Shown here piece by piece: positions 28,619 to 39,576 of a stretch of DNA of 64,000 nt (within the stretch, counting starts at the first letter, position 1; every line of letters begins with the position of its first letter). The DNA is taken from NCBI RefSeq assembly GCF_000019705.1, contig NC_011244.1, positions 866,982 through 930,981 on the forward strand, written 5' to 3'. The position numbers were made by a program, and so were the translations under genes. This DNA comes from Borrelia recurrentis A1. Its GTDB lineage: Bacteria; Spirochaetota; Spirochaetia; Borreliales; Borreliaceae. The notes beneath the pieces were generated by a model. It saw only the letters and a program-made list of their open reading frames with translations, ran no database searches and was not told the origin of the DNA.

Positions 28619-28707
28619 ATGACTCCCATTAATATGTTATTTGTTAGTTATAGTGTAGCTCAACTTTCAATATGATTCTAGCTTAAATAATATTTATTTA
28701 CTTTTTT

Positions 28708-31194
28708 TTAAAAAAAGAAATTTAATTTTTTATAAACTTTATTTATTGTTTTTTTGATAGAAGTTAGTTTTGTAATATTTTCTTGGTTGTCAATTAAGCT
28801 TTTAATACTATCCATTGATTCTTCAATTGCTACTATAAAGCTTTTTTGCGGTTTTAACCAAAAATTATCAGCATAATCACTTCTGAGTGATAAAAAAAGA
28901 ACAGATTTTTTATTGGAATGTTGAATGAAGTTCATAGTACATTCTAAGATGTTTTTTATTTTGTCAATTTCGTTTATATTGACACTTGTATTTTCGTATG
29001 TTTTAAGCAGTGTCCAGTTTGGTTCCATACCATTCACTATACGCATTATTTCTATTAATTTTTTATTTTTGAATATTATTAAATTTTCATATGTTAGTTT
29101 TGCGAGGACATTTTTTATTGCTTTTTCTTCTTCATTTTTTAAACCTTTTGAAATTAATTGTTTAATTTCTTTTAAGCTAAATGTTAATTGATTTTTATAT
29201 TCATTTTGAATATAAAATTTTTTTCCTCCAATTTTGATTTCTTTTTTTAGTGAATCCTTATTTTCTTTGTTTAATATATTATTTTTGTGGGAATGATGTG
29301 ATTGTTTGTTTTCTTTTTGAGGAATGTTTTTATTTTCTTCAAATTGGATATTATTAAGCCATTCTTTTTTAAGTACTCCAATTGCTCTAGCATACCTTTT
29401 ACTAGTTTCTATAATTTCTCCTGCTACGAAATATTTTACTGAATCTGTGTTAATAAGTGAACCAGGATGAATTACTACGTTTTGAGCTTTTATTGTTTTG
29501 TATTTATTTTTTGAAGTTTTAAAACAAATATAGTCTTTCATTCCTCTCATTATGGATTTTAAGTATCCTTCGTGATCAATTTCATTTTTATGTACAATTG
29601 GTATATCAAAACTGTTTACAATATTTTCAAGTTGTCTTTGTATATTATTAATTTCTTCAAGTCCTTGTAAATCTAAATAATTTTCTTTTGCAAAGTCTTC
29701 TTTGTTAATGGCTTTTCTATAATCTTCAAATATATTAATAAATCCTATTAAATCTCCTAGGGGATTTTTATATTTAAGATGAGCCTGTCTGGCTTCTATT
29801 TCTTCATTTTGAGGTAGTAAAAATATTCCACTTGTTGACAGAAATGATAGTCCAATTGTTGTTGGATATATTGCTTGTTGGTAGTGCATCATTGCTTCTA
29901 CTAAAGCTCTTGAATGTATTGGTACTAAGGGAAAGATTATCATGTACTTACCAATCTCTGTAAGTTCATTTTTTTCATTTATTGCATCTAGAGATTTTAA
30001 TATATCACTTGCTGTTTGTATAGATTTAATTGAGGGTTTAGAAATAAAGTCAAATTTCGTAAAATTTTTAATACCAATATCTGCCATTCTCAATATTACT
30101 TCAGAGAGATCAGTTCTATATATTTCTTCTTTTTGATATTCATCTCTTAATTGATATTCATCTCGTTTGTATAATCTGTAACATGTGCCTTTTGAAAGCC
30201 TTCCTGCTCTTCCTGCTCTTTGTGTTGCAGATGATTTTGAAATAGGTACTTCTTGTAATGAGTAGGTATGAGTTTTCATCTGGAATTTATTTGTTTTTAC
30301 CTTACCACTATCAATTACTATTTTAATATTTTCAATTGTAATTGACGTTTCTGCTATGTTTGTTGATACTATAATTTTTCTTTTATTTTTTGGTGTAGGC
30401 ATAAATATTTGTTCTTGTGCTTCTTTTGCCATACGACCATATAATGGTAATATTATCAAATCTTTTTTGAGGTTCAATGCATGAATTTCTTTTATTGTTT
30501 CTTTTATTTCTTTCTCTCCAGATAAAAATATAAGAATATCTCCTTCTTTTTTTTCTTTGATTATTCCAGCAATGATTTCTTTTATTTTTAGTATCATTGA
30601 TTTTGATGTATTAAGTAGTGGTGGATTATAAATTATTTGTACAGGATAGGTAATCGTTTCTATGCTAAGTATTGGGGCATTGTTAAAATATTTTGAAAAT
30701 ATTTTTGTATTTATTGTAGCTGATGAAATTATGACTTTAAAATCATTTCTTTTATTTAATATATCTTTAAGGAGTCCTAATATAAAATCTATATTTAAGC
30801 TTCTCTCGTGAGCTTCGTCTATTATTATGACATCATATTCGTAAAGTAATGTGTCTTTTTTGAGTTCTTGTAGTAAGACTCCATCAGTCATTAATTTAAT
30901 TTTTGTTTTTGGACTTATGACTTCTTGGAACCTTATCTTATAACCTACTTCTTCTCCAAGATTTACACCAATATGTTTTGCAATGTATTCTGCTATTGAT
31001 ATTGTGGCTATTCTTCTTGGTTGCGTTACACCAATTTTGCCAAGCTTTGCAAGTCCTGCTTCATATATTATTCTTGGTATTTGTGTAGTTTTTCCACTTC
31101 CTGTTGGACTTTCTACTATCAAGACACTATTTGTGCTTAATTTTTTAATTAAGTCATCTTTGTATTTGTAAATGGGGAGTTCAAAATCATTCAT
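28708..31194 (-). CDS. hrpA: DEAH-box ATP-dependent RNA helicase HrpA
   Basis: HrpA-type helicases unwind RNA and, from what I recall, are linked to post-transcriptional control in Lyme Borrelia. Of 828 residues, the first 430 hold the helicase core: VESPTGSGKTTQIPRI (Walker A), IIIDEAHERSLN, SSATINTKIF and the C-terminal motif QRAGRAGR. The HA2/OB region follows. At 828 residues it is much shorter than the ~1300-residue E. coli HrpA. It starts 3 bp after topA on the same strand, so the two are co-transcribed. Confidence 0.93.
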   Translation of the reverse strand: MNDFELPIYKYKDDLIKKLSTNSVLIVESPTGSGKTTQIPRIIYEAGLAKLGKIGVTQPRRIATISIAEYIAKHIGVNLGEEVGYKIRFQEVISPKTKIKLMTDGVLLQELKKDTLLYEYDVIIIDEAHERSLNIDFILGLLKDILNKRNDFKVIISSATINTKIFSKYFNNAPILSIETITYPVQIIYNPPLLNTSKSMILKIKEIIAGIIKEKKEGDILIFLSGEKEIKETIKEIHALNLKKDLIILPLYGRMAKEAQEQIFMPTPKNKRKIIVSTNIAETSITIENIKIVIDSGKVKTNKFQMKTHTYSLQEVPISKSSATQRAGRAGRLSKGTCYRLYKRDEYQLRDEYQKEEIYRTDLSEVILRMADIGIKNFTKFDFISKPSIKSIQTASDILKSLDAINEKNELTEIGKYMIIFPLVPIHSRALVEAMMHYQQAIYPTTIGLSFLSTSGIFLLPQNEEIEARQAHLKYKNPLGDLIGFINIFEDYRKAINKEDFAKENYLDLQGLEEINNIQRQLENIVNSFDIPIVHKNEIDHEGYLKSIMRGMKDYICFKTSKNKYKTIKAQNVVIHPGSLINTDSVKYFVAGEIIETSKRYARAIGVLKKEWLNNIQFEENKNIPQKENKQSHHSHKNNILNKENKDSLKKEIKIGGKKFYIQNEYKNQLTFSLKEIKQLISKGLKNEEEKAIKNVLAKLTYENLIIFKNKKLIEIMRIVNGMEPNWTLLKTYENTSVNINEIDKIKNILECTMNFIQHSNKKSVLFLSLRSDYADNFWLKPQKSFIVAIEESMDSIKSLIDNQENITKLTSIKKTINKVYKKLNFFF

Positions 31195-31197
31195 ATC

Positions 31198-33735
31198 CTA
31201 CATTAGTCCAAAAACATAAGTTGCATCTATTTGATTAAGGTCGATATTAGTAGGCAAATTAACCTTTTTCCTTTTAATTTTAGCATAAAATTTGTCATTT
31301 TGTTTGTAAATATAGATTTTATTTCCAATTTTGTTTTTAGATAGAGATATTATTTTTACAATAATTCCGTTTTTTGCTAATTTTGTGTCTAGTAATTTAA
31401 TTGATTCTTCGAGTGTGATTTTATATGCTTTCATGTCTTTTTTTAGTGGACATATTATGCTATCGTTTTCAGTTTTAATATAGTCTCCAAAGATTCCTGT
31501 AGTAGCAATTATTTTTTCATTGGTTTTTGGATATTTGCCTATTACTTTTGGAAGGGAGAGCAATTGTAAAGCAAGTTCTAGCGTGATATTTTCATATTCT
31601 ATGTTTTTTGTTGAAACTTTTTTAGCTTTAATTATTTTAGGTTTTTTTGGTTTGCCTGTTTTTGTAAATCCTTGTGGTTCATAAATGTCTTCGCCGAGTT
31701 GAATAATTCCTCCGTATTTTGAATTTTTATATATTATGTTAAGTCCTGTTGCAGGATCAACCCCTAATATATTAGGTTGTATTTCTTTTTCTGTTATTAT
31801 TTTTTGTATTTCATCTTTTTTATACAAATTTTCGAGAGGTGTTGTTAAATTTATTGCATAATTATTTCCATTAAAAATTAAGTATGGCCCGAATTTTCCA
31901 ATATTTATTTTGTAATTAAATTGTTTGTCATTATTATATTCATATACCATTCTAAATTCTTCAGGACTGATCATAGGTTCTATTTTACTTACTGTGTTCT
32001 TGAGACCTTCTTTTCCATTATAAAATGCATTTAGATATTGTATTTTATCTAATTTGCCTATTGCAATTTTGTCTAGATTTTCTTCCATATTAGATGTGAA
32101 TTGCAATTCAATTAGTATTGGAAAATATTTTTTTAAAAGATTTATGACTGCAGCTCCTTTTATTGTTGGTATTAATGTGTTATTTTGTTTAAATACATAT
32201 TCTCTTTCAAATAGTGTTGATATTATTGTTGCATAAGTTGAAGGACGACCTATTCCTTCTTTTTCAAGTTTTTGTACAAGTGATGCTTCTGTATATCTTA
32301 ATGGGGGTTTTGTTTCATGTTGTTCTGGTTTTATATTCAATATAGTGAATTTATCTCCTTCTTTTATAAGTGAAAAATCTATTATGTTATCTTCATGAAA
32401 TTCTTTATTATTTTTCAAGAAGCCATCAAAAATAAGTTTTGTAAAATTTGCTTTGAAGGTGAAATTTTTATATTTGAATTTTATTTTTCCCATTTTTTTT
32501 ATTGCATCTTTCATACAAGATTCAATGGTTCTATCCCATATTATTTTATATATTTCTTTAGCTGTTTCGCTTTCAATTTGTATTTGTTCAGGAGGAGTGA
32601 ACATTTCAGAAGGTCTGATGGCTTCATGTGCATCTTGAGCCATTTTAGCCTTGGTATACATTCTGTCATTTTTTTCTATATATTCCTCTCCATATTTTTG
32701 TCTTATAATGTTTTTTATTTTTTCTTTTGCAGTTTTTGCAATCTCATAAGAGTCTGTTCTCATATAGGTTATGTATCCGCTTTCATATAGTTTTTGTGCA
32801 TAACTCATAATTTGTTTTGTTCCTATTTTTAATCGTCTGTTTATTTCTTGTTGTAGTGATGATGTTATGAATGGCTTTGGAGGAGTAAGTTTGATTTCTT
32901 TTGTTTCAATTGAAATTACTTCTATATTGTTTATTTGTTTTAGCTCTTTTGTGATTGAATTCATTAATATTTTGTCTATAAGGATTGTTTTATTAGGCTC
33001 ATGTAAAGTTCCTGTATCATTTTCAAAGTCTTTACTTTCGGCTACATTTTTATTGTCAATTTTTTCTAATGTTGGTTTAAGTTGTATATTGTTTTTGTTA
33101 TGTTTACATTCAAGTGTAATTGAGTAATAGTTAGCTTTTTTAAAATTTATTCTTGATTTTTCTTTTTCTATAATTAATTGAAGTCCTACAGATTGTACTC
33201 TGCCAGCAGAAAGTCCATAGGCAATTTTTTTCCAAAGTAAAGGAGAAATAGTATATCCATAAAGTCTATCGAGTATTCTTCTTGTTTCACCAGCATTAAC
33301 TAAATTCATATTAATTTCTCTTGTATTATTTAGTGAGTCAATTATTGCGCTTTTTGTAATTTCGTGAAATACCATTCTTTTGTAATTTTTGATTTGTAAT
33401 ACTTCTTTTAGGTGAAATGCTATTGTTTCGCCTTCTCTGTCTTGGTCAGTTGCAAGATATATTTCATCTTGGTCTTTTATGACTTTTTTAAGTTTTTCAA
33501 TAATCATTTTTTTATTACTTGGAATAATATAGAGTGGCTTAAAATCATTTTGGTAATCTATCGACAGATTTGCCCATTCAAATTTTTTATATTCTTCTGG
33601 TATTTCTTTGGCGCTGTTTGGCAGGTCTCTTATATGCCCTATACAAGCCTCCACAGAAAATGAGCTGTCTAGATATTTTTTTATTGTTGTTGCTTTTGTT
33701 GGTGATTCTACTATTATTAATCTTTTTTGTTGCAT
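31198..33735 (-). CDS. topA: DNA topoisomerase I without zinc-ribbon tail
   Basis: Type IA topoisomerase that relaxes negative supercoils. The 845-residue enzyme has a Toprim domain at the N-terminus ([17 protein letters not shown], with DQDREGE near residue 100) and the active-site Tyr in [12 protein letters not shown] near residue 310. The C-terminal part has topoisomerase C-terminal repeats ([20 protein letters not shown]) and no cysteine tetrads, so the zinc ribbons of E. coli TopA are absent. hrpA follows in the same operon, and sbcD is read divergently. Confidence 0.95.
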   Translation of the reverse strand: MQQKRLIIVESPTKATTIKKYLDSSFSVEACIGHIRDLPNSAKEIPEEYKKFEWANLSIDYQNDFKPLYIIPSNKKMIIEKLKKVIKDQDEIYLATDQDREGETIAFHLKEVLQIKNYKRMVFHEITKSAIIDSLNNTREINMNLVNAGETRRILDRLYGYTISPLLWKKIAYGLSAGRVQSVGLQLIIEKEKSRINFKKANYYSITLECKHNKNNIQLKPTLEKIDNKNVAESKDFENDTGTLHEPNKTILIDKILMNSITKELKQINNIEVISIETKEIKLTPPKPFITSSLQQEINRRLKIGTKQIMSYAQKLYESGYITYMRTDSYEIAKTAKEKIKNIIRQKYGEEYIEKNDRMYTKAKMAQDAHEAIRPSEMFTPPEQIQIESETAKEIYKIIWDRTIESCMKDAIKKMGKIKFKYKNFTFKANFTKLIFDGFLKNNKEFHEDNIIDFSLIKEGDKFTILNIKPEQHETKPPLRYTEASLVQKLEKEGIGRPSTYATIISTLFEREYVFKQNNTLIPTIKGAAVINLLKKYFPILIELQFTSNMEENLDKIAIGKLDKIQYLNAFYNGKEGLKNTVSKIEPMISPEEFRMVYEYNNDKQFNYKINIGKFGPYLIFNGNNYAINLTTPLENLYKKDEIQKIITEKEIQPNILGVDPATGLNIIYKNSKYGGIIQLGEDIYEPQGFTKTGKPKKPKIIKAKKVSTKNIEYENITLELALQLLSLPKVIGKYPKTNEKIIATTGIFGDYIKTENDSIICPLKKDMKAYKITLEESIKLLDTKLAKNGIIVKIISLSKNKIGNKIYIYKQNDKFYAKIKRKKVNLPTNIDLNQIDATYVFGLM

Positions 33736-33811
33736 AAAACCCTTATATATATATAATATAACATAATGTATAAATTGTTATAATTTTTCAACAAAAATAG
33801 CACGGTATTTT

Positions 33812-35044
33812 ATGAGTATCTATAAAATTTTACATACATCTGATTGGCATATTGGTAAAAAAATTGGGCATTTTTCTAGAATTGGTGAACAACAACAATT
33901 CTTAAATTTTTTATTGAAATTCATTGTGAATGAAAAAATTGATCTTTTGCTTATTGCTGGTGATGTTTATGATTCAAAGAGGCCTGGCATTGAAGAGCAA
34001 AAGTTGATAAATGATTTTTTTTATGAATTGTCTTTTACATCTTGTAAATGGTGTGTAGTTATTGCTGGAAATCATGATAAGAAAGATTATTTTAATATTC
34101 ATAAGAAGATACTTTCAAAATTTAATTTTTTTTTGGTGACAGGAGATGACATTGATAATCATTTAATTCTTTTAAAAGATGGTAATGATGTTAAATTTGT
34201 TATTGTATGTATGCCTTATGTTAATGAAAGATTTCTTTTAGATTCAGATTATCAAAATATAGATTTGAATAATGATGTATTTCTTGATAATGTTGAAAAA
34301 GCTTATGAAACTCGGATAACAGATATTCTTAAATTGCTCTCTAGAGATTATTTTGACGTTCCTAAGATATTAATGGCACATTCTTTTTTTTCTAGCGGTG
34401 GTATGACTGATATTATTGTTAACACCCCTATTTTGTCCGTTAATGTTTTTGGTAATGATTTTTCTTATGTTGCACTTGGACATATTCATAATTTTAAAAG
34501 ATTAAAAGAGAATATAGTGTATTCGGGTTCTCCAATTCAGTATTCGTTTGATGAGGATGTTAAAAAATATGTAAACGTTTTATTTTTTTGTGATAATAAA
34601 TTGGTTGAGCAAAATAGGGTTTTACTTCCTATATTTGGTAAATTGTATTTTTTGAAAGGTTCTTTCCAAGAAGTGATTAATAATTTAAATAGGATTAAGA
34701 ATGAAATTTCTTATCTTTGTTATTTAAAAATTGAAATTAATGATAGGGTGAATTCAGAATTTGAGGAGCAAATTTATAATTTAATAAAGTCAAGTTTCAT
34801 TAATATATTTGATGTTTATTATAATTTGGAAGATTCAGGCGAAGAGTCTTTTAAAAATGAGCGTAAATTGCTTGGTAGAGATGAAGTGTTAAATAGAGAT
34901 GAGAAGTATTTTTTTCAAGAAAAATTGAAAAGGGATATTGTGGGTGGTTTTAAGAGAAGAAATAAATTTAAGGAAGAAGAACTTATTGCTCTTTTTGAAG
35001 AGGTATTACTGAAGGGAAGAGCAGGGGAATATGAGGATAAATAA
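33812..35044 (+). CDS. sbcD: Exonuclease subunit SbcD
   Basis: SbcD is the Mre11-type nuclease of the SbcCD complex, which trims hairpins and blocked DNA ends. All phosphoesterase motifs are visible in the 410 residues: HTSDWHIGK, AGDVYD, AGNHDK, MAHSFFSSGG and LGHIHNFK. The C-terminal part (about 270-410) should bind SbcC. Its end overlaps sbcC by 14 bp. SbcCD is chromosome maintenance, not evidence of a defence island. Confidence 0.95.
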   Translation: MSIYKILHTSDWHIGKKIGHFSRIGEQQQFLNFLLKFIVNEKIDLLLIAGDVYDSKRPGIEEQKLINDFFYELSFTSCKWCVVIAGNHDKKDYFNIHKKILSKFNFFLVTGDDIDNHLILLKDGNDVKFVIVCMPYVNERFLLDSDYQNIDLNNDVFLDNVEKAYETRITDILKLLSRDYFDVPKILMAHSFFSSGGMTDIIVNTPILSVNVFGNDFSYVALGHIHNFKRLKENIVYSGSPIQYSFDEDVKKYVNVLFFCDNKLVEQNRVLLPIFGKLYFLKGSFQEVINNLNRIKNEISYLCYLKIEINDRVNSEFEEQIYNLIKSSFINIFDVYYNLEDSGEESFKNERKLLGRDEVLNRDEKYFFQEKLKRDIVGGFKRRNKFKEEELIALFEEVLLKGRAGEYEDK

Positions 35045-37886
35045 ATTAATATTTAAAAATATTGCGTCTTATAAAGGTGAGTATGAAATTAATTTTGATG
35101 TGTCTGTTTTAAGAAGGTCTGGAATTTTTTTAATTTCTGGGAATACAGGAGCTGGAAAGAGTACAATTTTAGATTGTATTACGCTTGCTCTTTATGCACG
35201 TGTTTATAGGCTTGATAAAAATATTTCAGATTTTATCTCAAAAGGTTTTGATAGTGCTTATGTGAGGCTTACTTTTACTGTTTCTGAGAAGAGATATGAA
35301 TCGTTTATTGAACTTCATATAAAACAAAAAGAAACACCAAGGAGTATGGTGCTAAATTGTCTTAGTGATGGAAACTTTATTGAAAACAGAGATGATGTTT
35401 TGGTTTACATTAAGAGTCTTTGTAGATTAGATTTTGAGCAGTTTTGCCAAACTGTTATCTTGCCCCAAGGAAATTTTCAGGAATTTTTAACTTCAAATCC
35501 AAAGAGTAAAGCAGCTATAATTGATAATATTTTTAATTTAAAAAAATATGATAATATAGAGATCTTTTTAAAGAAAGAATTAGATCTTACAAAATTTAAT
35601 CGGGAAAAATTGATATTTTTAGATACTGAGGAAAAAAATAGAGTTAGTATTAATAAAAAGAAAATCAATGAATTAAAAGAGATTTTGAGTTTAATTGATA
35701 TAGAATTTTTGAAAAAAAATCTTGATAATGTTTATAAGTTGATAGTTATCTGTGAAAAGATAATAAAATTTAATAGAAATTATTTAAATATTCAGTGTAG
35801 AATTGATAATCTAAAATTAGACTTGTCTTTTAAGATTGAGAGTCGAAAAAAATTAAAGCATGAGCATCATTTGCAGTCAAAGATCAAATCTCAGTTGGAT
35901 CAAAGACTTGCATTTTTTCATTCTAATGATTTTTTGGATTTAAAAAACTTTGTTAGAAGGCATATTGAATTATTAAATGATAAGAATCAGTTTGTTTATG
36001 AATTTTCAAGGGTTAAAAAAGATTTAGAAGAATTAAAATATTTGGATTTAGATAATTTTAATTTTGATTATGTAAAAGAATTATATTATGAAAATGCTAT
36101 TTTTTGTGAAATAGGATTTGATGAGAAAGCTTATAATGTATTGCTTGTAAAAGAGAGACAGTTGGAAATTCAAAGAAAGAAATTGTTAGAAAAACAAAGG
36201 AAAAAGAATGTTGAAATTAAAAGTATTGCTTTAAAAGAGGTAACATTTGATTTTGATAAATATGTTTATTATGAGGCATTAAAGTTGTTAAAAGGATTTT
36301 ATGAAGAGCTAATATTGAAATATAAAAATGGATTATCGTTATTGTTAAACTCGGATAATGAAAATAATGACTTTTCTCAAGTTGTTAACATGAATATTAA
36401 GATTGATTTTTATGAAAAATTTTTGGAACATCTTATTAAAAATAAAGAATTGGTTGAAAGAGATATAGAAAATCTTAAGTTTCTTGAAGATGCGTATAGA
36501 GCATATCAAGGAAAAGAAAAGTTAAAAATTAGTAATTTAAATGATCTTTTAGAATTAAATTCAAAGCTTCAAGTTTTACAATCTGAATTGGATATCTTGA
36601 GATTGGATATCTTGCGTAATAAAGAAAATAAGATTAAATGGGAAGGTTGTGTTGCAAATTTTAAGAAAAATAATTCAGAAATTTTAAAAAGAGTTGGTCA
36701 AAGTTTATTTCATAAATATATAGATTATTCTGATAAAAATAAGATGTTGGTTTTTGAAAGTAAATTTAAAAAAGTTTCAGAATTGAAATTAATTCTTAAT
36801 GATTTAAATTCTAAAATTTCCTTAAACGATGTAAAAATTAAAGACAATTTGGATAAGATAAAAAATTTACTGTCTAATATTAATTTAAACATTAATTTTA
36901 GTGATTCTACTTTATTAGAAGAAGAATTTGAAAAATTTTTAATTTCTCAAAGAAATATAGAAAATGATCGTATGAAATTTAATGTGTGTCTTGACAATAT
37001 AAACAATGAAAAATTGAAACTTGAGAGTCAAATTGAATTTATAAAACAAACTATATTAGATTTTAAAATAGAGCTTAAAGATGAGTTAGATAATTTTACT
37101 TCTAATTTTTTGAATTTCAAAGTAGCAATGCGAGGTAATACTTGTGATACAGATCCCATTGTTTTTCTTGATTCTTTAATTCCTAGCAAAAATAGTTTGG
37201 AACATTTTTTAAAATTAAAGTCTAATTTTATGTCTCAAATTGAAGTTTTCTCTAAAGAGATTAGTAAGTATGATGCAGCTTTTTCAAGTGTACAAAATCT
37301 TCAATTAGAACTCAATGAACAGGAGATTAATTTAAGGAATATCAATAGTAAATTAATCAATATTAATGAACGTAATGATAAACTTGAAATTTTAAAAAAA
37401 ATTATTACTGTATCTCCTAGTTTAAAATATTATGTTCAAAGTTTTTTGATTGATGAAATTCTTAGTATAGCTAATAAGAAATATTTAAGCATTATTCTTC
37501 CTGATTTTGGGCTTGAAATTAATACAGATAGTAGAGATTTTAATTTTTTAGTTAGGAGTAAAAGGGATGGAAATATGACTCGTAATGTTAAAACTTTATC
37601 TGGTGGTGAGAGATTTCTTGTATCTTTATCTCTCTCTTTAGCTTTTTCAGATATGATCAGGGATAGTGATCTTAAAATAGAGGCATTTTTTCTTGATGAA
37701 GGTTTTGGAAGTCTTGATGAAGACACTTTAAAAGTAGTGATCCCAAAAATTTCTGATTTACAGCGTATCGATGGGCGTCAAATAGGTATAATATCTCATG
37801 TTTCTTATTTAAAGGAAGAAATTAAGACGCAAATAGTTGTAGAGAAAGTTTCTACAGTTTCTAAAATTACTATAGAGAGTTTTTAA
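35031..37886 (+). CDS. sbcC: Exonuclease subunit SbcC, apparently lacking the zinc hook
   Basis: SbcC is the Rad50-like ATPase partner of SbcD. In 951 residues the N-terminal Walker A is SGNTGAGKSTILD (about 34-47). The C-terminal signature is TLSGGERFLVSLSLS and Walker B is AFFLDEGFGSLDED. Between them lies about 700 residues of coiled coil. No CxxC pair, the zinc hook that joins two Rad50/SbcC arms, is present; the cysteines are isolated. The ATG lies inside sbcD. Confidence 0.94.
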   Translation: MRINKLIFKNIASYKGEYEINFDVSVLRRSGIFLISGNTGAGKSTILDCITLALYARVYRLDKNISDFISKGFDSAYVRLTFTVSEKRYESFIELHIKQKETPRSMVLNCLSDGNFIENRDDVLVYIKSLCRLDFEQFCQTVILPQGNFQEFLTSNPKSKAAIIDNIFNLKKYDNIEIFLKKELDLTKFNREKLIFLDTEEKNRVSINKKKINELKEILSLIDIEFLKKNLDNVYKLIVICEKIIKFNRNYLNIQCRIDNLKLDLSFKIESRKKLKHEHHLQSKIKSQLDQRLAFFHSNDFLDLKNFVRRHIELLNDKNQFVYEFSRVKKDLEELKYLDLDNFNFDYVKELYYENAIFCEIGFDEKAYNVLLVKERQLEIQRKKLLEKQRKKNVEIKSIALKEVTFDFDKYVYYEALKLLKGFYEELILKYKNGLSLLLNSDNENNDFSQVVNMNIKIDFYEKFLEHLIKNKELVERDIENLKFLEDAYRAYQGKEKLKISNLNDLLELNSKLQVLQSELDILRLDILRNKENKIKWEGCVANFKKNNSEILKRVGQSLFHKYIDYSDKNKMLVFESKFKKVSELKLILNDLNSKISLNDVKIKDNLDKIKNLLSNINLNINFSDSTLLEEEFEKFLISQRNIENDRMKFNVCLDNINNEKLKLESQIEFIKQTILDFKIELKDELDNFTSNFLNFKVAMRGNTCDTDPIVFLDSLIPSKNSLEHFLKLKSNFMSQIEVFSKEISKYDAAFSSVQNLQLELNEQEINLRNINSKLININERNDKLEILKKIITVSPSLKYYVQSFLIDEILSIANKKYLSIILPDFGLEINTDSRDFNFLVRSKRDGNMTRNVKTLSGGERFLVSLSLSLAFSDMIRDSDLKIEAFFLDEGFGSLDEDTLKVVIPKISDLQRIDGRQIGIISHVSYLKEEIKTQIVVEKVSTVSKITIESF

Positions 37887-37933
37887 TTTTTCATTGTATA
37901 ATTATTTGAATATTTTAGGATATGGAGAATTGT

Positions 37934-38874
37934 ATGAAATATTATATTGCGATTGATGTTGGAGGCACTAATACTAAATATTCTCTTGCAGATGGTGATG
38001 GTAATTTTCTTGATAAATTCGAAGTTAAATCGGGTGCTACTGCTGATGATCAAGTTGATATTTTAGTTGATATAATTAATTATTACAAGAGAGAGTATAA
38101 TGTTGAAGGTGTTGCAATTTGTATTCCTGGCTTTGTTGATCCTAGGGGGATTGTTATTAGAGTGAATGCCATTGAGGGTTTTACTAATTATCCTTTAAAA
38201 GAGAGACGCTTGAAAATTTAACAGGAGTAAATGTTGAAATTGAAAATGATGCTAATTGTGTGGCCTTAGCAGAAAAATTTAAAGGTAATGCTGTTCATTC
38301 TAATGATTTTATTGCTTTAACGCTTGGAACAGGCATTGGTGCTGGAATATTTCTTAATGGGAAGCTTGTAAGAGGATATTCTTTTATGTCTGGTGAAATT
38401 GGATTTATGATTACCAGAGGTCTTGATAATAATATTCCTTTTAATTGTAGATGGGAATCTTTAGCTTCTGTTGCAGCTTTAAGATGAAGGGTTGCTAGTC
38501 GTTTAGAAATGGAATTGGATAATGTTTCTGGAGAATATGTTTTTGAACTTGCTGATAATGGTAATATTCATGTTAGAAATGAAATAGATTATTTTTTTGA
38601 AACTTTATTATTTGGTATTTTTAATTTAATTTTTGTCTTAAATCCTGAAAAGATATTAATTGGAGGTGGGATAAGTTCAAGATTGGATTTAATAAGTAGA
38701 ATATATGATAAGTTAGAAAATTTATGGTCTTTAGAATTGGCACGTATTTATGATAATGACATTAGAAAACTTGTCAAACTTGAAACAGCTAAATTTAATA
38801 ATGATTCTGAAAAAATTGGGGCGTTATATCATTATTTTGCTATAAATAGATTATTGTGTAATTTGGATGTTTAA
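37934..38874 (+). pseudogene. Broken ROK-family sugar kinase gene
   Basis: Two lesions disrupt a ROK-type gene. From ATG 37934 (GGAG 37926-37929) the frame gives MKYYIAIDVGGTNTKYSLAD, the phosphate-binding motif, and runs to residue ~90. Near 38208 the reading frame must move by two bases to continue LENLTGVNVEIENDANCVALAE, which leads into TLGTGIGAGIFLNGKLV. That frame is then cut by TGA at 38485-38487 before RVASRLEMEL, resuming to TAA at 38874. There is no N-terminal helix-turn-helix, so it was a kinase rather than a repressor. The cysteine-rich ROK zinc motif is also absent. cutC follows without a gap. Confidence 0.85.
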
Positions 38875-39505
38875 ATGGTAAAAGAGGCATGTGTTTTTAA
38901 TGTATTAGAGGCTTTACGTGCTTGTAGAACTTGGTGCCGATAGAATTGAACTTTGTGAAAATATGTTTTGTGGAGGAACTACGCCTTTTTATGGTACCAT
39001 AAAAATTTTGAAACAAATTTTGGTGGATATTCCTATTGTTGTGATGATTAGACCACGGGGTGGTAATTTTGTGTATTCTACTTTAGAGTTTCAGGTTATG
39101 CAAGAAGATATTGAAATTTGTAAAAGTCTTGGGGTTGAAGAGGTTGTTTTTGATATTTTAAGAGATAATGGTGAAATTGATATAGAGAAAACCAAATATT
39201 TGTTGAACTTTTCTTATCCTTTAAAGGTTACTTTTCATAAAGCAATTGATGAAACTCATGATATTAAAGATTCTGTGGCTAATCTTTTGGATATTGGTGT
39301 TCACAGGATATTGACTTCAGGAGGAGGTCTTAAAGCAGAAGATTCACTTATGATACTTAAAGATTTAATATTGATGAGTCGAAATAAGGTAGAAATTGTT
39401 GTTGCTGGGAAAGTTAATAAATCTAATATTGATAGTATTGATGCTATTTTGGATGCAAAAGCTTATCATGGCAGGCTTATTGTTGGTGATTTAAGTTTAT
39501 TTTAA
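38875..39505 (+). pseudogene. cutC: Frameshifted CutC-family gene
   Basis: The ATG at 38875 abuts the stop of the ROK pseudogene and encodes MVKEACVFNVLEALRA, then stops after 22 codons. Removing one T near 38920-38924 restores LEALRAVELGADRIELCE and a 209-residue CutC protein continuing with GGTTPFYGTIKIL, VMIRPRGGNFVY, VTFHKAID and LTSGGG. CutC is a TIM-barrel protein once linked to copper homeostasis; its biochemical role is unclear. A GTG at 38918 could give a 195-residue protein lacking the first strand, but no Shine-Dalgarno supports it. Confidence 0.82.
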
Positions 39506-39576
39506 TTTCTTATCATTTTTTTTGAATTTAGAACTTGTATTGGAAAAATAGGTTTGTTAAATTTATATATAAATAG

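Noticed and set aside
28257..28622. 121-codon plus-strand frame opposite the PTS gene
   Set aside because: Pro/Ile/Ala-rich translation of the reverse complement of a membrane protein; no start signal or family pattern.
33812..37886. sbcD-sbcC as part of a phage-defence island
   Set aside because: Both are standard recombination/repair genes, and no restriction, toxin-antitoxin, CRISPR or mobile gene lies nearby.
38918..39505. Intact CutC starting at GTG 38918
   Set aside because: It would lack the first strand of the barrel and any ribosome-binding site, while the upstream ATG encodes the missing N-terminus in another frame; treated as a frameshifted gene.
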